DNA of 64,000 nucleotides from Euzebya rosea (GTDB taxonomy: Bacteria; Actinomycetota; Nitriliruptoria; Euzebyales; Euzebyaceae). Location of the stretch: positions 387,019 to 451,018 of the forward strand of contig NZ_PGDQ01000004.1 in the NCBI RefSeq assembly GCF_003073135.1, given 5' to 3'. Positions 8,511 through 17,025 of the stretch are shown one piece after another. Below the pieces are notes generated by a model. That model was given only the letters and a program-made list of their open reading frames with translations, searched no databases and had not been told where the DNA came from. The position numbers and the translations under genes are program-made. How positions within the stretch are numbered: position 1 is the first letter of the stretch; each line of letters starts with the position of its first letter.

Positions 8511-8863
8511 TGCCACGACAACGCCCCCTCACGCCAGGCGTACAGCACGCCGACGAGCAGGATGACGATGAACATCAGCATCTCGATGAGCGCGGTCACC
8601 CCCTCCTGCACGTAGACGACCGCCCACGGGTACATGAAGACCATCTCCATGTCGAAGGCCAGGAACAGCACCGCCATCGTGTAGTAGCGCACGTGGTAGC
8701 GGTTCCATGCATGCGTCTGCGGCTCGCGGCCCCCGGTGAACGGGACCATCTGCGATTCCGAGAGGGGGGCACGACCGAGTGCGCCGTCGACCCAGCGGCC
8801 CACGAGCACCGCAGCCGACGCCCCCAGGAACAGGGTCAGGACACCCGCGAGTGGGAGCAGCAT
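8507..8863 (-). CDS. nuoA: NuoA-like subunit
   Basis: A 118-residue, three-TM protein. The middle segment RYHVRYYTMAVLFLAFDMEMVFMYPWAV is the classic NuoA TM2 (family F.LFDxExxFLYPWA) with both acidic positions kept. The loop PFTGGREPQTHAWNRY lacks the family Cys of the quinone-side loop (usually YECG). It starts 17 bases after the YHS gene stop and overlaps the B/D fusion downstream. NuoA clamps NuoH to the connecting module in complex I. Confidence 0.92.
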   Translation of the reverse strand: MLLPLAGVLTLFLGASAAVLVGRWVDGALGRAPLSESQMVPFTGGREPQTHAWNRYHVRYYTMAVLFLAFDMEMVFMYPWAVVYVQEGVTALIEMLMFIVILLVGVLYAWREGALSWQ

Positions 8864-8880
8864 CGTCTACGGGCTGGGCG

Positions 8881-9021
8881 TCAGGTGTAGTCCTCGGGGT
8901 TCTCCTCGAACTCCTCCGCACAGTCCTTGCTGCAGAAGTAGTACGTCGAGCCGTCGTGGTCGACCGTCGCGACGGCGTCGCCCTCCTCAACCATCATGTT
9001 GCAGACCGGATCCTTCGCCAT
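8881..9021 (-). CDS. YHS-domain metal-binding protein, first gene of the nuo-like operon
   Basis: A 46-residue protein that is essentially one YHS domain: [35 protein letters not shown]. It has the family Cys in DPVCNM, the FCSxxC pair and the C-terminal ExNPxDY. YHS domains occur in copper ATPases and as stand-alone metal-trafficking proteins; binding here is inferred. GGAG ends six bases before the ATG at 9021. Its position 17 bases before nuoA, same strand, makes it the promoter-proximal gene of the operon and links that operon to metal handling. Confidence 0.88.
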   Translation of the reverse strand: MAKDPVCNMMVEEGDAVATVDHDGSTYYFCSKDCAEEFEENPEDYT

Positions 9022-9179
9022 CGCATCTCCTATTCGTCGTCGTAGCGTGCACTGGATCGTCGGCACCTTACCGCACGGACTGGAACACCAACCATCCGCT
9101 TGCCGGTCATTGCCGTGCTTGCGGGCCCGGGCGGAGAACCCTCTACGATGTGATGTCAGGAACGCTTGTCCCCTCGGCC

Positions 9180-10262
9180 TGCCTTCCGCTGGCGACCTGC
9201 TCGTGGATGGCGGCACCTCTCACTTCCGGGACCCGAAGCGGCACGCCGAGCTGCTCAGATCGTCAAGCTGGTGGCCAACGCCCAGGCCGGCAAGGGTGAG
9301 GCGCATCGGTGGGCTGGTCGCCGCAGTGGCGGTGCTGATCATCGCGTGCCCCTGCGCCCGGGGCCTGGCGACCCCGTCCGCGATCATGGTGGGGACGGGC
9401 CGCGGGGCGAACATCGGCATCCTCATCAAGGGCGTGGAGGTGCTGGAGCGAATCCGCACCATCACCACGGTGGTGTTCGACAAGACCGGAACCCTGACCA
9501 CGGGGCGGATGTCGCTGACCGACGTCCAGGCCGCTGCCACCACTGAGGAGGAGCTGCAGCGTCGCGTCGGTGCGGTCGAGGCCGACAGCGAGCACCCCAT
9601 CGGCCAGGCCATCACCACGGCTGCGCGGTCCCGGGACGACACCCTCCCAGCGGGGAGCGACGAGGCGCTCGCCGGGCATCGTGTGCGTACGGACGTCGAT
9701 GGCGTCATGGTCTGGGTCGGTCGGCGCAAGCTGCTGGCCGAGGCCGGCCTGATCCTCGCCGAGGACCTCGACGACCGGGCCCGGGCGCTGGAGTCCGCCG
9801 GCAAGACGGCGGTCGTCGCCGGCTGGGAGGGTGATTTGCGGGGGGCCTGGCGGTGGCCGACACCGTCAAGGATGACGCCGCGGCGATCGTCGACCGGCTG
9901 CACGACATGTCCTGACGGTGGCCATGATCACCGGCGACAACGCCCGGACCGGACAGGCGGTGGCCGACGGCGTGGGCATCGACCGGGTGATGGCCGAGGC
10001 CCTGCCCTCCGACAAGCAGTCGGAGGTGCAGCGACTGCAGGCGCAGGGCGAGGTCGTGGCGATGGTCGGGGACGGCGTCAACGACGCCCCTGCGCTGGCG
10101 CAGGCCGACCTGGGCATCGCCATAGGCACCTCGCCATCCCCCTGGCGGCCCTCGGCCTGTCGAACCCCATCATCGCCGGCGCGGCCATGGCGTTCTCAAG
10201 CGTCAGCGTGGCACGAAGTCCCTGCGGCTGCGTCGCTTCGGCAAGGGCCGTCCGGCAACCTG
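9180..10262 (+). pseudogene. Decayed copper P-type ATPase (copA-like), several frameshifts and deletions
   Basis: Pieces of a P1B ATPase appear in order but in different frames. [19 protein letters not shown] (end of the A domain) near 9255 is in one frame. Then, after loss of two TM helices, another frame carries [27 protein letters not shown] and [11 protein letters not shown] to about 9840. A third frame (9918-10130) carries MITGDN and [26 protein letters not shown] final piece, [25 protein letters not shown], is followed after another shift by [11 protein letters not shown]. The CPC motif has Arg where Leu is normal. No frame spans the enzyme, so it cannot transport. The type (CPC) points to a former Cu(I) exporter. 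Confidence 0.9.
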
Positions 10263-10275
10263 ATCTACTACGCCA

Positions 10276-10281
10276 TATAGT
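10276..10281 (+). promoter_or_regulatory. Candidate -10 element TATAGT
   Basis: TATAGT stands 40 bases before the DUF2933-type gene, just after the decayed copA. No convincing -35 is visible. It would give the DUF2933-tlpA-hydrolase set its own promoter now that copA is dead. The only other TATAGT noted sits just before the gene at 18,003. Confidence 0.35.
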
Positions 10282-10321
10282 GGTTGGTGCGCCGACAAGG
10301 GCGCCTTCGACTGGAGTCACG

Positions 10322-10621
10322 ATGAAGATGCTGAAGATGTGCATGCACCCCAAGGTGATCGCCGCGATGGTGGCCGTCGCCGCCGGGGTGTGGCTGGTCG
10401 CCCCCGGCTGGTTCGCTGCGGCGCTGCCGATCCTGTTCCTCGCGATCTGCCCGTTGTCGATGGTCGTCATGATGAAGATGATGATGCCGGGTGACGCTGC
10501 GAAGGAGGACACGGCCGACGACTCGTCGGAGGAGTCCCTCCGGGAGCGGTTGCGCCAGCTCGAATCCCAGCAGGCGGCCGTGTCCGAGCAGCTGCGGACC
10601 CACCGCCAGCCGCAGGGCTGA
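10322..10621 (+). CDS. Small membrane protein, DUF2933-like, with C-terminal coiled coil
   Basis: 99 residues. [22 protein letters not shown] begins two closely spaced TM segments (about 12-28 and 31-50) ending [12 protein letters not shown], the pattern of the short DUF2933 proteins found beside copper and mercury resistance genes. Residues 60-95 ([23 protein letters not shown]) form a short coiled coil. The many Met residues near the membrane face could bind soft metals; that is inference. GGAG ends six bases upstream. It sits between a dead copA and a thioredoxin gene 4 bases downstream, forming one unit. Confidence 0.7.
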   Translation: MKMLKMCMHPKVIAAMVAVAAGVWLVAPGWFAAALPILFLAICPLSMVVMMKMMMPGDAAKEDTADDSSEESLRERLRQLESQQAAVSEQLRTHRQPQG

Positions 10622-10625
10622 CCCG

Positions 10626-11261
10626 ATGTCGCTGGGGCTGCCCGACGCGCACGATCTGGGGACGGCCGATCGTGGTCGTCGTCCGGTCGCGCGGTGGGCG
10701 GTCCTCGGACTGGTCGTCCTGGTCGTCGCGGGCGTCGGTGCCGCCGTCGCCGCCGGGCTGCGGTCCGACGGCGGCGTGGCGACGGTCTTCCAGCCACAGC
10801 TGTCCACGCCACCCGGACTCGGTCCGGCGGTCGAGGAGGTCCCGGAGGACCTGCTCCCAGGGCCCCTGCTCCCCTTGGGTCCCGGACCGGAGGTGGATCT
10901 GAGTGCCTACGAGGGGCGGCCGCTGCTGGTCAACTTCTGGGCCACGTGGTGCGGACCCTGTGTGGAGGAGATGCCCGTCCTGCGGGATACGGAACGGTGC
11001 TTTGGGGAAGAGGTGGCTTTCATCGGGATCAACGTGCAGGACAACGAGGAGGCCGCTCTGGAGTTCCTGTCCGAACTTGACGTCACCTACGACCAGGCTC
11101 GCGATCCGATGGCCGAGTACTTCACGGCGATCGGTGGCTTCGGCATGCCGACCACGCTGCTCGTCGACGCCGACGGTCAGATCACCTACCGCCACACCGG
11201 CGCCGTCGAGGCCGCCCAGCTGGACGACCTGTTGGCGGCGCATCTGGGGGTCTCGCCATGA
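10626..11261 (+). CDS. TlpA/ResA-like membrane-anchored thioredoxin
   Basis: 211 residues. An N-terminal anchor (AVLGLVVLVVAGVGAAVAAGL, about 24-44) is followed by a proline-rich spacer and a thioredoxin fold with LLVNFWATWCGPCVEEMPVL; the active site WCGPC is near residue 108. The cis-Pro segment GMPTTLLVDADG and the extra FIGINVQDNEEAALEF helix are typical of the TlpA/ResA group, which keeps haem-binding or copper-binding Cys reduced outside the cytoplasm. That would suit the nearby cytochromes and cupredoxins. An additional Cys (DTERCFGE) is unusual. The start ATG is 4 bases after the preceding stop; the end overlaps the next gene by ATGA. Confidence 0.85.
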   Translation: MSLGLPDAHDLGTADRGRRPVARWAVLGLVVLVVAGVGAAVAAGLRSDGGVATVFQPQLSTPPGLGPAVEEVPEDLLPGPLLPLGPGPEVDLSAYEGRPLLVNFWATWCGPCVEEMPVLRDTERCFGEEVAFIGINVQDNEEAALEFLSELDVTYDQARDPMAEYFTAIGGFGMPTTLLVDADGQITYRHTGAVEAAQLDDLLAAHLGVSP

Positions 11262-12220
11262 GGCCGTCTCCGCCGGCGGCCGTGGCGTCGGTCGTTGCGC
11301 TGGCTGCGGGCTCCTGGCTGGTGCGCCACGTGACCTCGCCGGCGGTCCGCGGCTGGTCGCCACCGTCGGGTGAGCGCGGGCGGGCCGGCGGGCTGGCCGT
11401 ACGGCGTCTGGGTGCCGGCGAGGATCGGCCGGTCATCGTGCTGTTGCACGGCTTGACCGCGTCGGGTGACTGGTGGGGCGGCGGCTACGACGTCCTCGCG
11501 GAGGACGCGGAGGTGGTGGTGCCGGACCTCCTCGGCTTCGGCGCATCGATGGACGTCGACCGCGGCGACTTCTCCCGGGAGGCACACCTGGATGCGCTGG
11601 ACGCGATGGTGGACGAGCTGGGTCTGACCGGCCGCCCCCTGACGGTGGTCGGGCACTCCATGGGGACGCTGGTGGCACTGCACTGGGCTGCCCGTCGTCC
11701 GGAGACCGTCCGGGTGGTCGCGTTCAGCGCCCCGCTGTACGACAGCCGGGAGGAGGCTGAGCGGCACATCGCCCGCCTGGGCCCGCTCGAGCGGTTCTTC
11801 GGGCTGGACACCGGGTTGGCCGAGCGCACCTGCGCACTGATGTGTGAGTACCGCAGCACCGCGCAGTGGCTGTGGACCGCGGTGTCGCCGCAGTGGCCGG
11901 TGCGGTTGGCCCGACACGGGGTGCTGCACACCTGGCCGGCCTACCTGGGCGGCATGGAGGGGCTGATCATCCGTGGCGAGTGGGAGACCGCACTGGAGCA
12001 GCTCGACGAACGGGGGGTGCCGGTGCTGCTGGCCGACGGGGCAGAGGATCCCATCCCGGTGGCCGGGCGGGCGCAGCGGCTGGCCAGCGCCCACCGGTGC
12101 GTGCGGACAGCCCGACACCCGTCCGCCGCACACGACCTGCCCGCTGCCTACCCCAACTGGTCGCGTGAGCAGGTGCGAGCGGCTGCGACGGGGACCGATC
12201 CATCGATCGATCTCGGCTGA
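11258..12220 (+). CDS. Alpha/beta-hydrolase
   Basis: 320 residues, ATGA overlap with the tlpA-like gene. A short hydrophobic N-terminus (VASVVALAAGSWLV) may be an anchor. The core shows VIVLLHGLTASGDWW (oxyanion region), the nucleophile elbow VVGHSMGTLVALH with Ser near residue 133, an Asp in LLADGAEDPIPVAG and a terminal His in RHPSAAHDLP, giving a full Ser-Asp-His triad. A lid helix set lies between about residues 165 and 245. The substrate cannot be told. Its stop lies back to back with the stop of the convergent CDF gene. Confidence 0.85.
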   Translation: MRPSPPAAVASVVALAAGSWLVRHVTSPAVRGWSPPSGERGRAGGLAVRRLGAGEDRPVIVLLHGLTASGDWWGGGYDVLAEDAEVVVPDLLGFGASMDVDRGDFSREAHLDALDAMVDELGLTGRPLTVVGHSMGTLVALHWAARRPETVRVVAFSAPLYDSREEAERHIARLGPLERFFGLDTGLAERTCALMCEYRSTAQWLWTAVSPQWPVRLARHGVLHTWPAYLGGMEGLIIRGEWETALEQLDERGVPVLLADGAEDPIPVAGRAQRLASAHRCVRTARHPSAAHDLPAAYPNWSREQVRAAATGTDPSIDLG

Positions 12221-12859
12221 TCAACCGCACGCATCGTCACCGCAGTCGATCTTGCCCTCCCAGGCCTCGCGTCCCTCCATCACCGCGAAGCCGGCGATGA
12301 CGAAGCCGGCCAGGGCGTCCAGCCACGTCCAGCCGAACAGGCTGAAGGCCAGCAGACCGGCGAAGGTGGAGACCGACAGCCATGCGCACAGCCGTGTCTC
12401 GGCGGCGTCGGCGATGACCAGTCTGGAGCCGAGTGCCTCACCGGCGCGGCGCTTGGCGCGGGCCAGCCACGGCATGATGACCACCGAAGCGCCGGTCAGG
12501 GCGACACCGATTGGGCTGGCGTCTGGCGTCTCATCCCCGAGCAGGCGGATGACGCCCTCGACTGTGACGTAGGCCGCCAGGGCGAAGAACGTCGCGGCGA
12601 TGAACTTGAGCGATCGCCGTTCAGCGGCTTCGTCCACCTCACCACCGCGCAGCTCGGAGAGCAGTCGGTGCAGCACCACGCCGGCGGCGGCCACCTCGAT
12701 GCCAGAGTCCACCCCGAAGCCGATCAGTGACACCAGGCCCGCGGCCACGCCTGCGCCGACGGCGATGACGCCCTCGACCACGTTGTAGCCGATGGTCAGC
12801 TGCTCCAGCCGCACCGCGCGACGCGCAGGGCCACGTTGCCGGAGGTCGGTCGCCGTCAT
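12221..12859 (-). CDS. CDF-like cation transporter
   Basis: A 212-residue protein with about six hydrophobic segments. LIGFGVDSGIEVAAAGVVLHRL carries the TM2 Asp/Ser metal site of the cation-diffusion family (S..DS..D in larger members), and RLVIADAAETRLCAWLS plus WLDALAGFVIAGFAV give the TM5 site (usually HxxxD, here ADxxET). It ends with a Cys-bearing tail, IDCGDDACG. It lacks the cytoplasmic C-terminal domain of full CDF proteins. ATGA overlap with the ArsR-family gene makes it the regulated exporter, probably of Cd, Pb or Zn. Confidence 0.8.
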   Translation of the reverse strand: MTATDLRQRGPARRAVRLEQLTIGYNVVEGVIAVGAGVAAGLVSLIGFGVDSGIEVAAAGVVLHRLLSELRGGEVDEAAERRSLKFIAATFFALAAYVTVEGVIRLLGDETPDASPIGVALTGASVVIMPWLARAKRRAGEALGSRLVIADAAETRLCAWLSVSTFAGLLAFSLFGWTWLDALAGFVIAGFAVMEGREAWEGKIDCGDDACG

Positions 12860-13218
12860 CCCGTCACCGCGTCGCCGTAGGCGGGGCACAGGGCGACGGC
12901 GTGACCGGTCGCGGCCAGTAGATCCTCCGCAGCGGCCAGCAGGCGCCGTAGCTCCACCTCCGGCGCCAGGGCGTACACCGTCGCCCGTCCCTCCGGCCGA
13001 CCGACGATCAGGCCGCAGTCCCGCAGGCACGCGCAGTGCGCTGAGACGGTGGACTGGGCCAGCTCGAGCTGGCCGGTCAGGTCCACGACCCGCTGGGCGC
13101 GGCCGGCGAGCAGCTGGAGGATCGCCAGCCGCGTCGGGTCCCCGAGGCTCCGGAACAAGCTGGTCGCGCTCGAGAACAACGCCGGTTCAGTATCTACATC
13201 TACCGCTGTCATCGTCAT
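12856..13218 (-). CDS. ArsR/SmtB-family metal sensor, CmtR-like
   Basis: 120 residues with a winged helix. LFRSLGDPTRLAILQLLAG opens the family domain, and the recognition helix reads QSTVSAHCACLRDCGLIVGRPEGR. The CLRDC spacing (Cys-x3-Cys) equals the two helix-4 thiol ligands of mycobacterial CmtR, and a third Cys near the C-terminus (VALCPAYGD) stands where CmtR has its last ligand. An extra Cys two residues upstream makes CxCxxxC. By family it represses until Cd(II) or Pb(II) binds. It is translationally coupled to the CDF transporter. Two in-frame ATGs (13218, 13212) are possible; the outer one is given. Confidence 0.87.
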   Translation of the reverse strand: MTMTAVDVDTEPALFSSATSLFRSLGDPTRLAILQLLAGRAQRVVDLTGQLELAQSTVSAHCACLRDCGLIVGRPEGRATVYALAPEVELRRLLAAAEDLLAATGHAVALCPAYGDAVTG

Positions 13219-13224
13219 ACAGCG
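13204..13224 (-). promoter_or_regulatory. Inverted repeat at the ArsR-family gene start, candidate autoregulatory operator
   Basis: CGCTGT (13204-13209) and ACAGCG (13219-13224) flank nine bases and cover both candidate start codons of the sensor gene. ArsR-family repressors usually bind 12-2-12 type repeats at their own promoter, so placement fits, but the arms are shorter than usual. Confidence 0.4.
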
Positions 13225-13276
13225 ATGATATCCGCCCGACCACGCCTGACATCGGGCAGCGCATCCAAGGGTGGTG

Positions 13277-16200
13277 TCAGATGCCACGACCGGGTCCTTC
13301 CAGGGTGCGTTGATGCCGTCTGCCCACGTCATCTGGGCGGTACTGCTCTGCGATGGCGGTCTGATGAGCGCGACGCATCGCAGCCATGGCGAAGGAGCGT
13401 CCCGGCGTCGGTTCGACGTACTGCCTTCGACCGAGTGGCGCATCGCCCGTGACGGCGTGACGGTCGCGATAGGCGGCGACGGTGGCCAGGTCACCGAACC
13501 ACTCCCGGCGTCGGTGTGCATCGACGGGGGGTCGGCCAAGGTGGCGCGTCCACCTGGCGCCATCGGCCAGAGCGGTCCGGCCGAGCTCCTCGGCGCGCTG
13601 CTGGATGAGCTGTTGACGAACGTCGAGTGCGGTTCGCATGTCGCCGGACATGGATCCTGTGACCACAGGGATCAGTCCGGCGATCAAATCAGGTGGTCGG
13701 GCTCGGGTCTTTTTGGCCAACGTGCTCACGGCAGTCTGGGCCCGGTGGTGCAGGACCGCGGCGATGTCATCGACGTCCTCCAACGGTCGTGCGTGCACGA
13801 GTCGTGGCAGGAGCGCGCTGACATCGAGGCGGTGGGCTTCGATGGTGCGCAGCGTGGCGCAGAGCGGTCCGAAGGCGTCAGAGGCGATGACTGCCTCCAC
13901 CTGGTCCTCGCGTAGACCGCATGCACGGATGAGGGAGGTCCAGCGCGGTCGCTGTGCTGCGGCGGCGATGGTGTCGTACTCCGCGGCGAGCTGGGCGATG
14001 CTGCCGTAGCGGTCCTGTTCGGCAGTGATCATCTGGTGAGCGGACGCCTCGGCACCGATGCGGGCGAGCACGCCGGCCAGTACCGCCCAGCCGGTCGGTG
14101 CGTCGGTGTGCTGGTGGGCTTCGATGTCGAGGGTGTCGGTGCAGGTGTAGGCGTCGTTTGACTGTCGTCCGCGGGTCATGGCGACGTACAGCGTCTCCCG
14201 GGTCATCCCCGGACCGACGATCGCGTGAGCGGTGTCCACCGTCGCGCCCTGCGCCCGGTGCACGGTCGTTGCGTAGCCCAGCTCGACGTGGGCGTCGACG
14301 TAGCTGGCGGGCAGTCGTGTCGGGCTGCTGGACGGCAGGCGCTGGCGGCGGACGTCGACGGTGCCGTCGGGGTGCAGGGCGGTGATGCGCCAGCGGTCCC
14401 CGTTGCGGACCCACCCGCCGGCGCCGTGGAGGCGCCGGTCGTTGCGACGGGTCACCACCACGTCGCCGACCCCGGCGGTGGTGCCGTCGTGCAACGCCAC
14501 CGTGTCCGCTGCGTCGACGTGGCCAGAGGCGATCAGGTCGGCCTGGGCGCGGATGTTGAGGGCGAGGACCTGATCGCGGGTGGGGGCGATGAGCAGGCTG
14601 TGCTTCCCGGCGGCCTGGTCGGTCTGCCAGGCGGTGTAGGCGGTGTTGAGCATCTGTTCGGTGTCGCCGTCGTGCAGCCGGTCGTGCTGGCTGTAGGTGT
14701 CGAGGACGGTGGGGTTGCCGTCGCGTAGTTGCAGGGTTGCGGCGGCTTCCCAGGGCTGGGTGAAGCGGCGGACGTCGGTGAGGTGTGCGACGTCGTCGCG
14801 GTCGCGGGCGAGGAGTTGCAGGGCGCCGCCGGCATCGACGGATGCGAGCTGTGCGGGGTCGCCGACGACGAGGACCTTGGCGCCGACGGTGGCGGCGTGG
14901 TCGGCGATGGTGTGCAGGCTGCGGGTGCCGGCCAGGGACGCTTCGTCGATGATGACCAGCTGCCCGGCCGTCAGGGTCGCGTTGCCGGCGTGGTGGTCGT
15001 GCAGCCACTTGGCGAGCGTGTCCGCCGGGACGCCCAGGTCCTGACCGAGGACCTCGGCGGCGGCCGCGGATGGGGCAAGGCCGATCACCGAGTTGGCGCC
15101 GTAGAGGCTGGTCCAGGCCTGGCGGAGGGTGCGCATGGCGGTGGTCTTGCCGGCGCCGGCAGGGCCGATCAGCACATCCACAACCCGCCCCGACGTCGCC
15201 ACTGCGGTCACCGCGGCGGCCTGATCGTTCCCGAGCCCACCCGCCGTCACGGCCTGGTCGCTTGTGTGGGGAGGAAGGGTCGGTGCGGTGGTGGTGCGGC
15301 CGAGGTCGAGCAGCCGGTCCTCGGCGGCGAGAAGCTCGGCTGAGGTGAACACCTCACTGTGACGGGGTCGCAGCACGCTGGTCCCATCCGCACGGCGGAG
15401 CTCTGCGGGGACGGTGGCGAGTTCGGGCGGGGTGAGACGGACGGACTGCTGTTCGGCTGCGTGCACGATCCGCCGCACGAGGCGCTCACGGTCGGTGGTG
15501 GTTGCGAAGCGGACGCCGGTGAGCTGGCGGGATGTCTCGGCGTGCAGGTTCCATCGGTGCCACGTCGACCGTCGTTCACCCACCACGTCCACGACCTGAG
15601 CTGCAACGCCTGCAACGGTTGCCTCCGACAGCGCGTCGGCGGTGAGCAGCTGCTGTCTGCGCTGGCCGTCGTGTAGCAGACCGGCTGCCCAGTCCTCGGC
15701 GGGCCGGGCGAGGACGGCAGAGGCCCGTTCCCGCCAGCTGGTCATCAGCGCTGCGAGTGGCGTCACCGTCTTGTCGGGCCGGGTGGCCAGGGTGGCCTGC
15801 TGCCGCAGCTTCAGCACCGTCCGGGCTGTCGGCTGGTGGCCGTGTTCGGCGACGTAGGCGGCGACCAGGTCGTCCTTGACCGCCCCGATCGCCGCAGCCC
15901 GCGACGAGAACAGCTCGAGCAGCTCCTCGGGGACGCCGGTGAGATCCCAACAGGCGTTGCGATCAGCGCCACGGTCGCGTTGGTGCCAGGTGAGCCCGAG
16001 AGTGCGGGTGAGGTGGTCGGCCAGCACCGCTCGGTAGTGCTCCGACAGCGCCACCATCGCCGCATGCACCGGCCGGCCATCCAGGGATCGCCACTTGCCA
16101 TCGAGGGCGGTCTGGACCTTGTTGGCGATCACGACATGGGTGTGCAGCTGTGGATCCCCCGCACGGGAGTCGACGTGATCGAAGGCGACTGCGCTCACGC

Positions 16201-16804
16201 CGGTGACGTCGACCTGGGCAACCGCCCCATCCCCGGCATCCGCGCCCATCCGGGTAGCGGCCACCTCCGCCTCGAACAGCCGCAGGACATCGTCGATGGC
16301 CGCATGGTGGGCAGCGACGATCTTGGCCTGCACCTCAGCGGGGGCGAGGGCCCACAGGACCGACACCGACTTGGGGACCGAGAAGGTCAAGTCGAACCCG
16401 GCAACTGCGCGACGGGTCGGTCGCGAGGCCTCTGCCGACTCGATGGACGCCATGGCCGCGGCCCGCTGCTCACGATCCAGCCCCCCATCGAGCCGGGCGA
16501 CCCGCGCCGCCACCCGCTCCGCCCGGGACAGGTACTGGGGGTAGGCACGACCCAGCGGGGCGCCGGTGATCGGGTCGCGCCCTTCGCCCAGCAGCAACGC
16601 CAGCTGGGCCTCCTCCACCACATCACCTGCCCGGATGCGGCCGTCCCCGAGGCCGGCCAGGCCGCTGCCGAGCCATCGCCCGGGTGGGGTGCCGTCCGCG
16701 GTGTAGTAGGCCGTCAACGGCAACCCGGACTGACGTTGCCCATCGCCGATGGCGACCGACGACGTCAGGTACCGGTAGCCATGCCCAGCCGACATCACCC
16801 GCAT
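13277..16804 (-). CDS. MobF-family relaxase-helicase (TraA/TrwC type)
   Basis: About 1,175 residues. The N-terminus MRVMSAGHGYRYL and the paired tyrosines of LPLTAYYTADG mark the TrwC-type relaxase, and DPQLHTHVVIANKVQ (His near 220) is the metal-binding histidine cluster. The second half is a RecD-like helicase with VLIGPAGAGKTTAMRTL (Walker A, near 546), LVIIDEASLAGTRSL (Walker B) and the late motif LGYATTVHRAQGATVD. Such enzymes nick oriT and unwind plasmid DNA. The frame is open upstream to 17,230 but protein-like sequence starts at ATG 16804 (GTG 16816 is an alternative). No other transfer gene is nearby, so this is probably the relic of an integrated mobile element. Confidence 0.9.
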   Translation of the reverse strand: MRVMSAGHGYRYLTSSVAIGDGQRQSGLPLTAYYTADGTPPGRWLGSGLAGLGDGRIRAGDVVEEAQLALLLGEGRDPITGAPLGRAYPQYLSRAERVAARVARLDGGLDREQRAAAMASIESAEASRPTRRAVAGFDLTFSVPKSVSVLWALAPAEVQAKIVAAHHAAIDDVLRLFEAEVAATRMGADAGDGAVAQVDVTGVSAVAFDHVDSRAGDPQLHTHVVIANKVQTALDGKWRSLDGRPVHAAMVALSEHYRAVLADHLTRTLGLTWHQRDRGADRNACWDLTGVPEELLELFSSRAAAIGAVKDDLVAAYVAEHGHQPTARTVLKLRQQATLATRPDKTVTPLAALMTSWRERASAVLARPAEDWAAGLLHDGQRRQQLLTADALSEATVAGVAAQVVDVVGERRSTWHRWNLHAETSRQLTGVRFATTTDRERLVRRIVHAAEQQSVRLTPPELATVPAELRRADGTSVLRPRHSEVFTSAELLAAEDRLLDLGRTTTAPTLPPHTSDQAVTAGGLGNDQAAAVTAVATSGRVVDVLIGPAGAGKTTAMRTLRQAWTSLYGANSVIGLAPSAAAAEVLGQDLGVPADTLAKWLHDHHAGNATLTAGQLVIIDEASLAGTRSLHTIADHAATVGAKVLVVGDPAQLASVDAGGALQLLARDRDDVAHLTDVRRFTQPWEAAATLQLRDGNPTVLDTYSQHDRLHDGDTEQMLNTAYTAWQTDQAAGKHSLLIAPTRDQVLALNIRAQADLIASGHVDAADTVALHDGTTAGVGDVVVTRRNDRRLHGAGGWVRNGDRWRITALHPDGTVDVRRQRLPSSSPTRLPASYVDAHVELGYATTVHRAQGATVDTAHAIVGPGMTRETLYVAMTRGRQSNDAYTCTDTLDIEAHQHTDAPTGWAVLAGVLARIGAEASAHQMITAEQDRYGSIAQLAAEYDTIAAAAQRPRWTSLIRACGLREDQVEAVIASDAFGPLCATLRTIEAHRLDVSALLPRLVHARPLEDVDDIAAVLHHRAQTAVSTLAKKTRARPPDLIAGLIPVVTGSMSGDMRTALDVRQQLIQQRAEELGRTALADGARWTRHLGRPPVDAHRRREWFGDLATVAAYRDRHAVTGDAPLGRRQYVEPTPGRSFAMAAMRRAHQTAIAEQYRPDDVGRRHQRTLEGPGRGI

Positions 16805-17025
16805 CGACACCGTCACCCACACCACCCCCGACACGCCGACCGACCAGGACGCGCGGCCCACAGCCCACCTCGAACTGCAAGACGCGTGTCTGGTGTGACG
16901 GGGCCGAGGGGCTGTCTGTGTCAAGGATCCTGGAAGACGTTCGGGCGCTGCGATGGCTCGCGGTTTCGACGTGGCTGGCGGAGATTCCTGACACAGCACG
17001 GGCGGTGCCTGCGTCGTAGTTCGCG
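16805..17025. other. Non-coding stretch upstream of the relaxase
   Basis: No convincing gene. Frames open on both strands but show only Arg/Ser/Pro-rich filler. For a MobF relaxase the transfer origin commonly lies next to the gene, so an oriT is possible here; I could not identify a nick site or a strong inverted repeat. Confidence 0.4.

Noticed and set aside
9180..10262. Programmed frameshifting in the copA-like gene
   Set aside because: Besides several frame changes, whole TM helices are missing and the motif after CPC is altered, which fits decay rather than programmed recoding.
16805..17025. Recognisable oriT next to the relaxase
   Set aside because: The location is right but I found no convincing inverted repeat or nick-site sequence, so no oriT is annotated.
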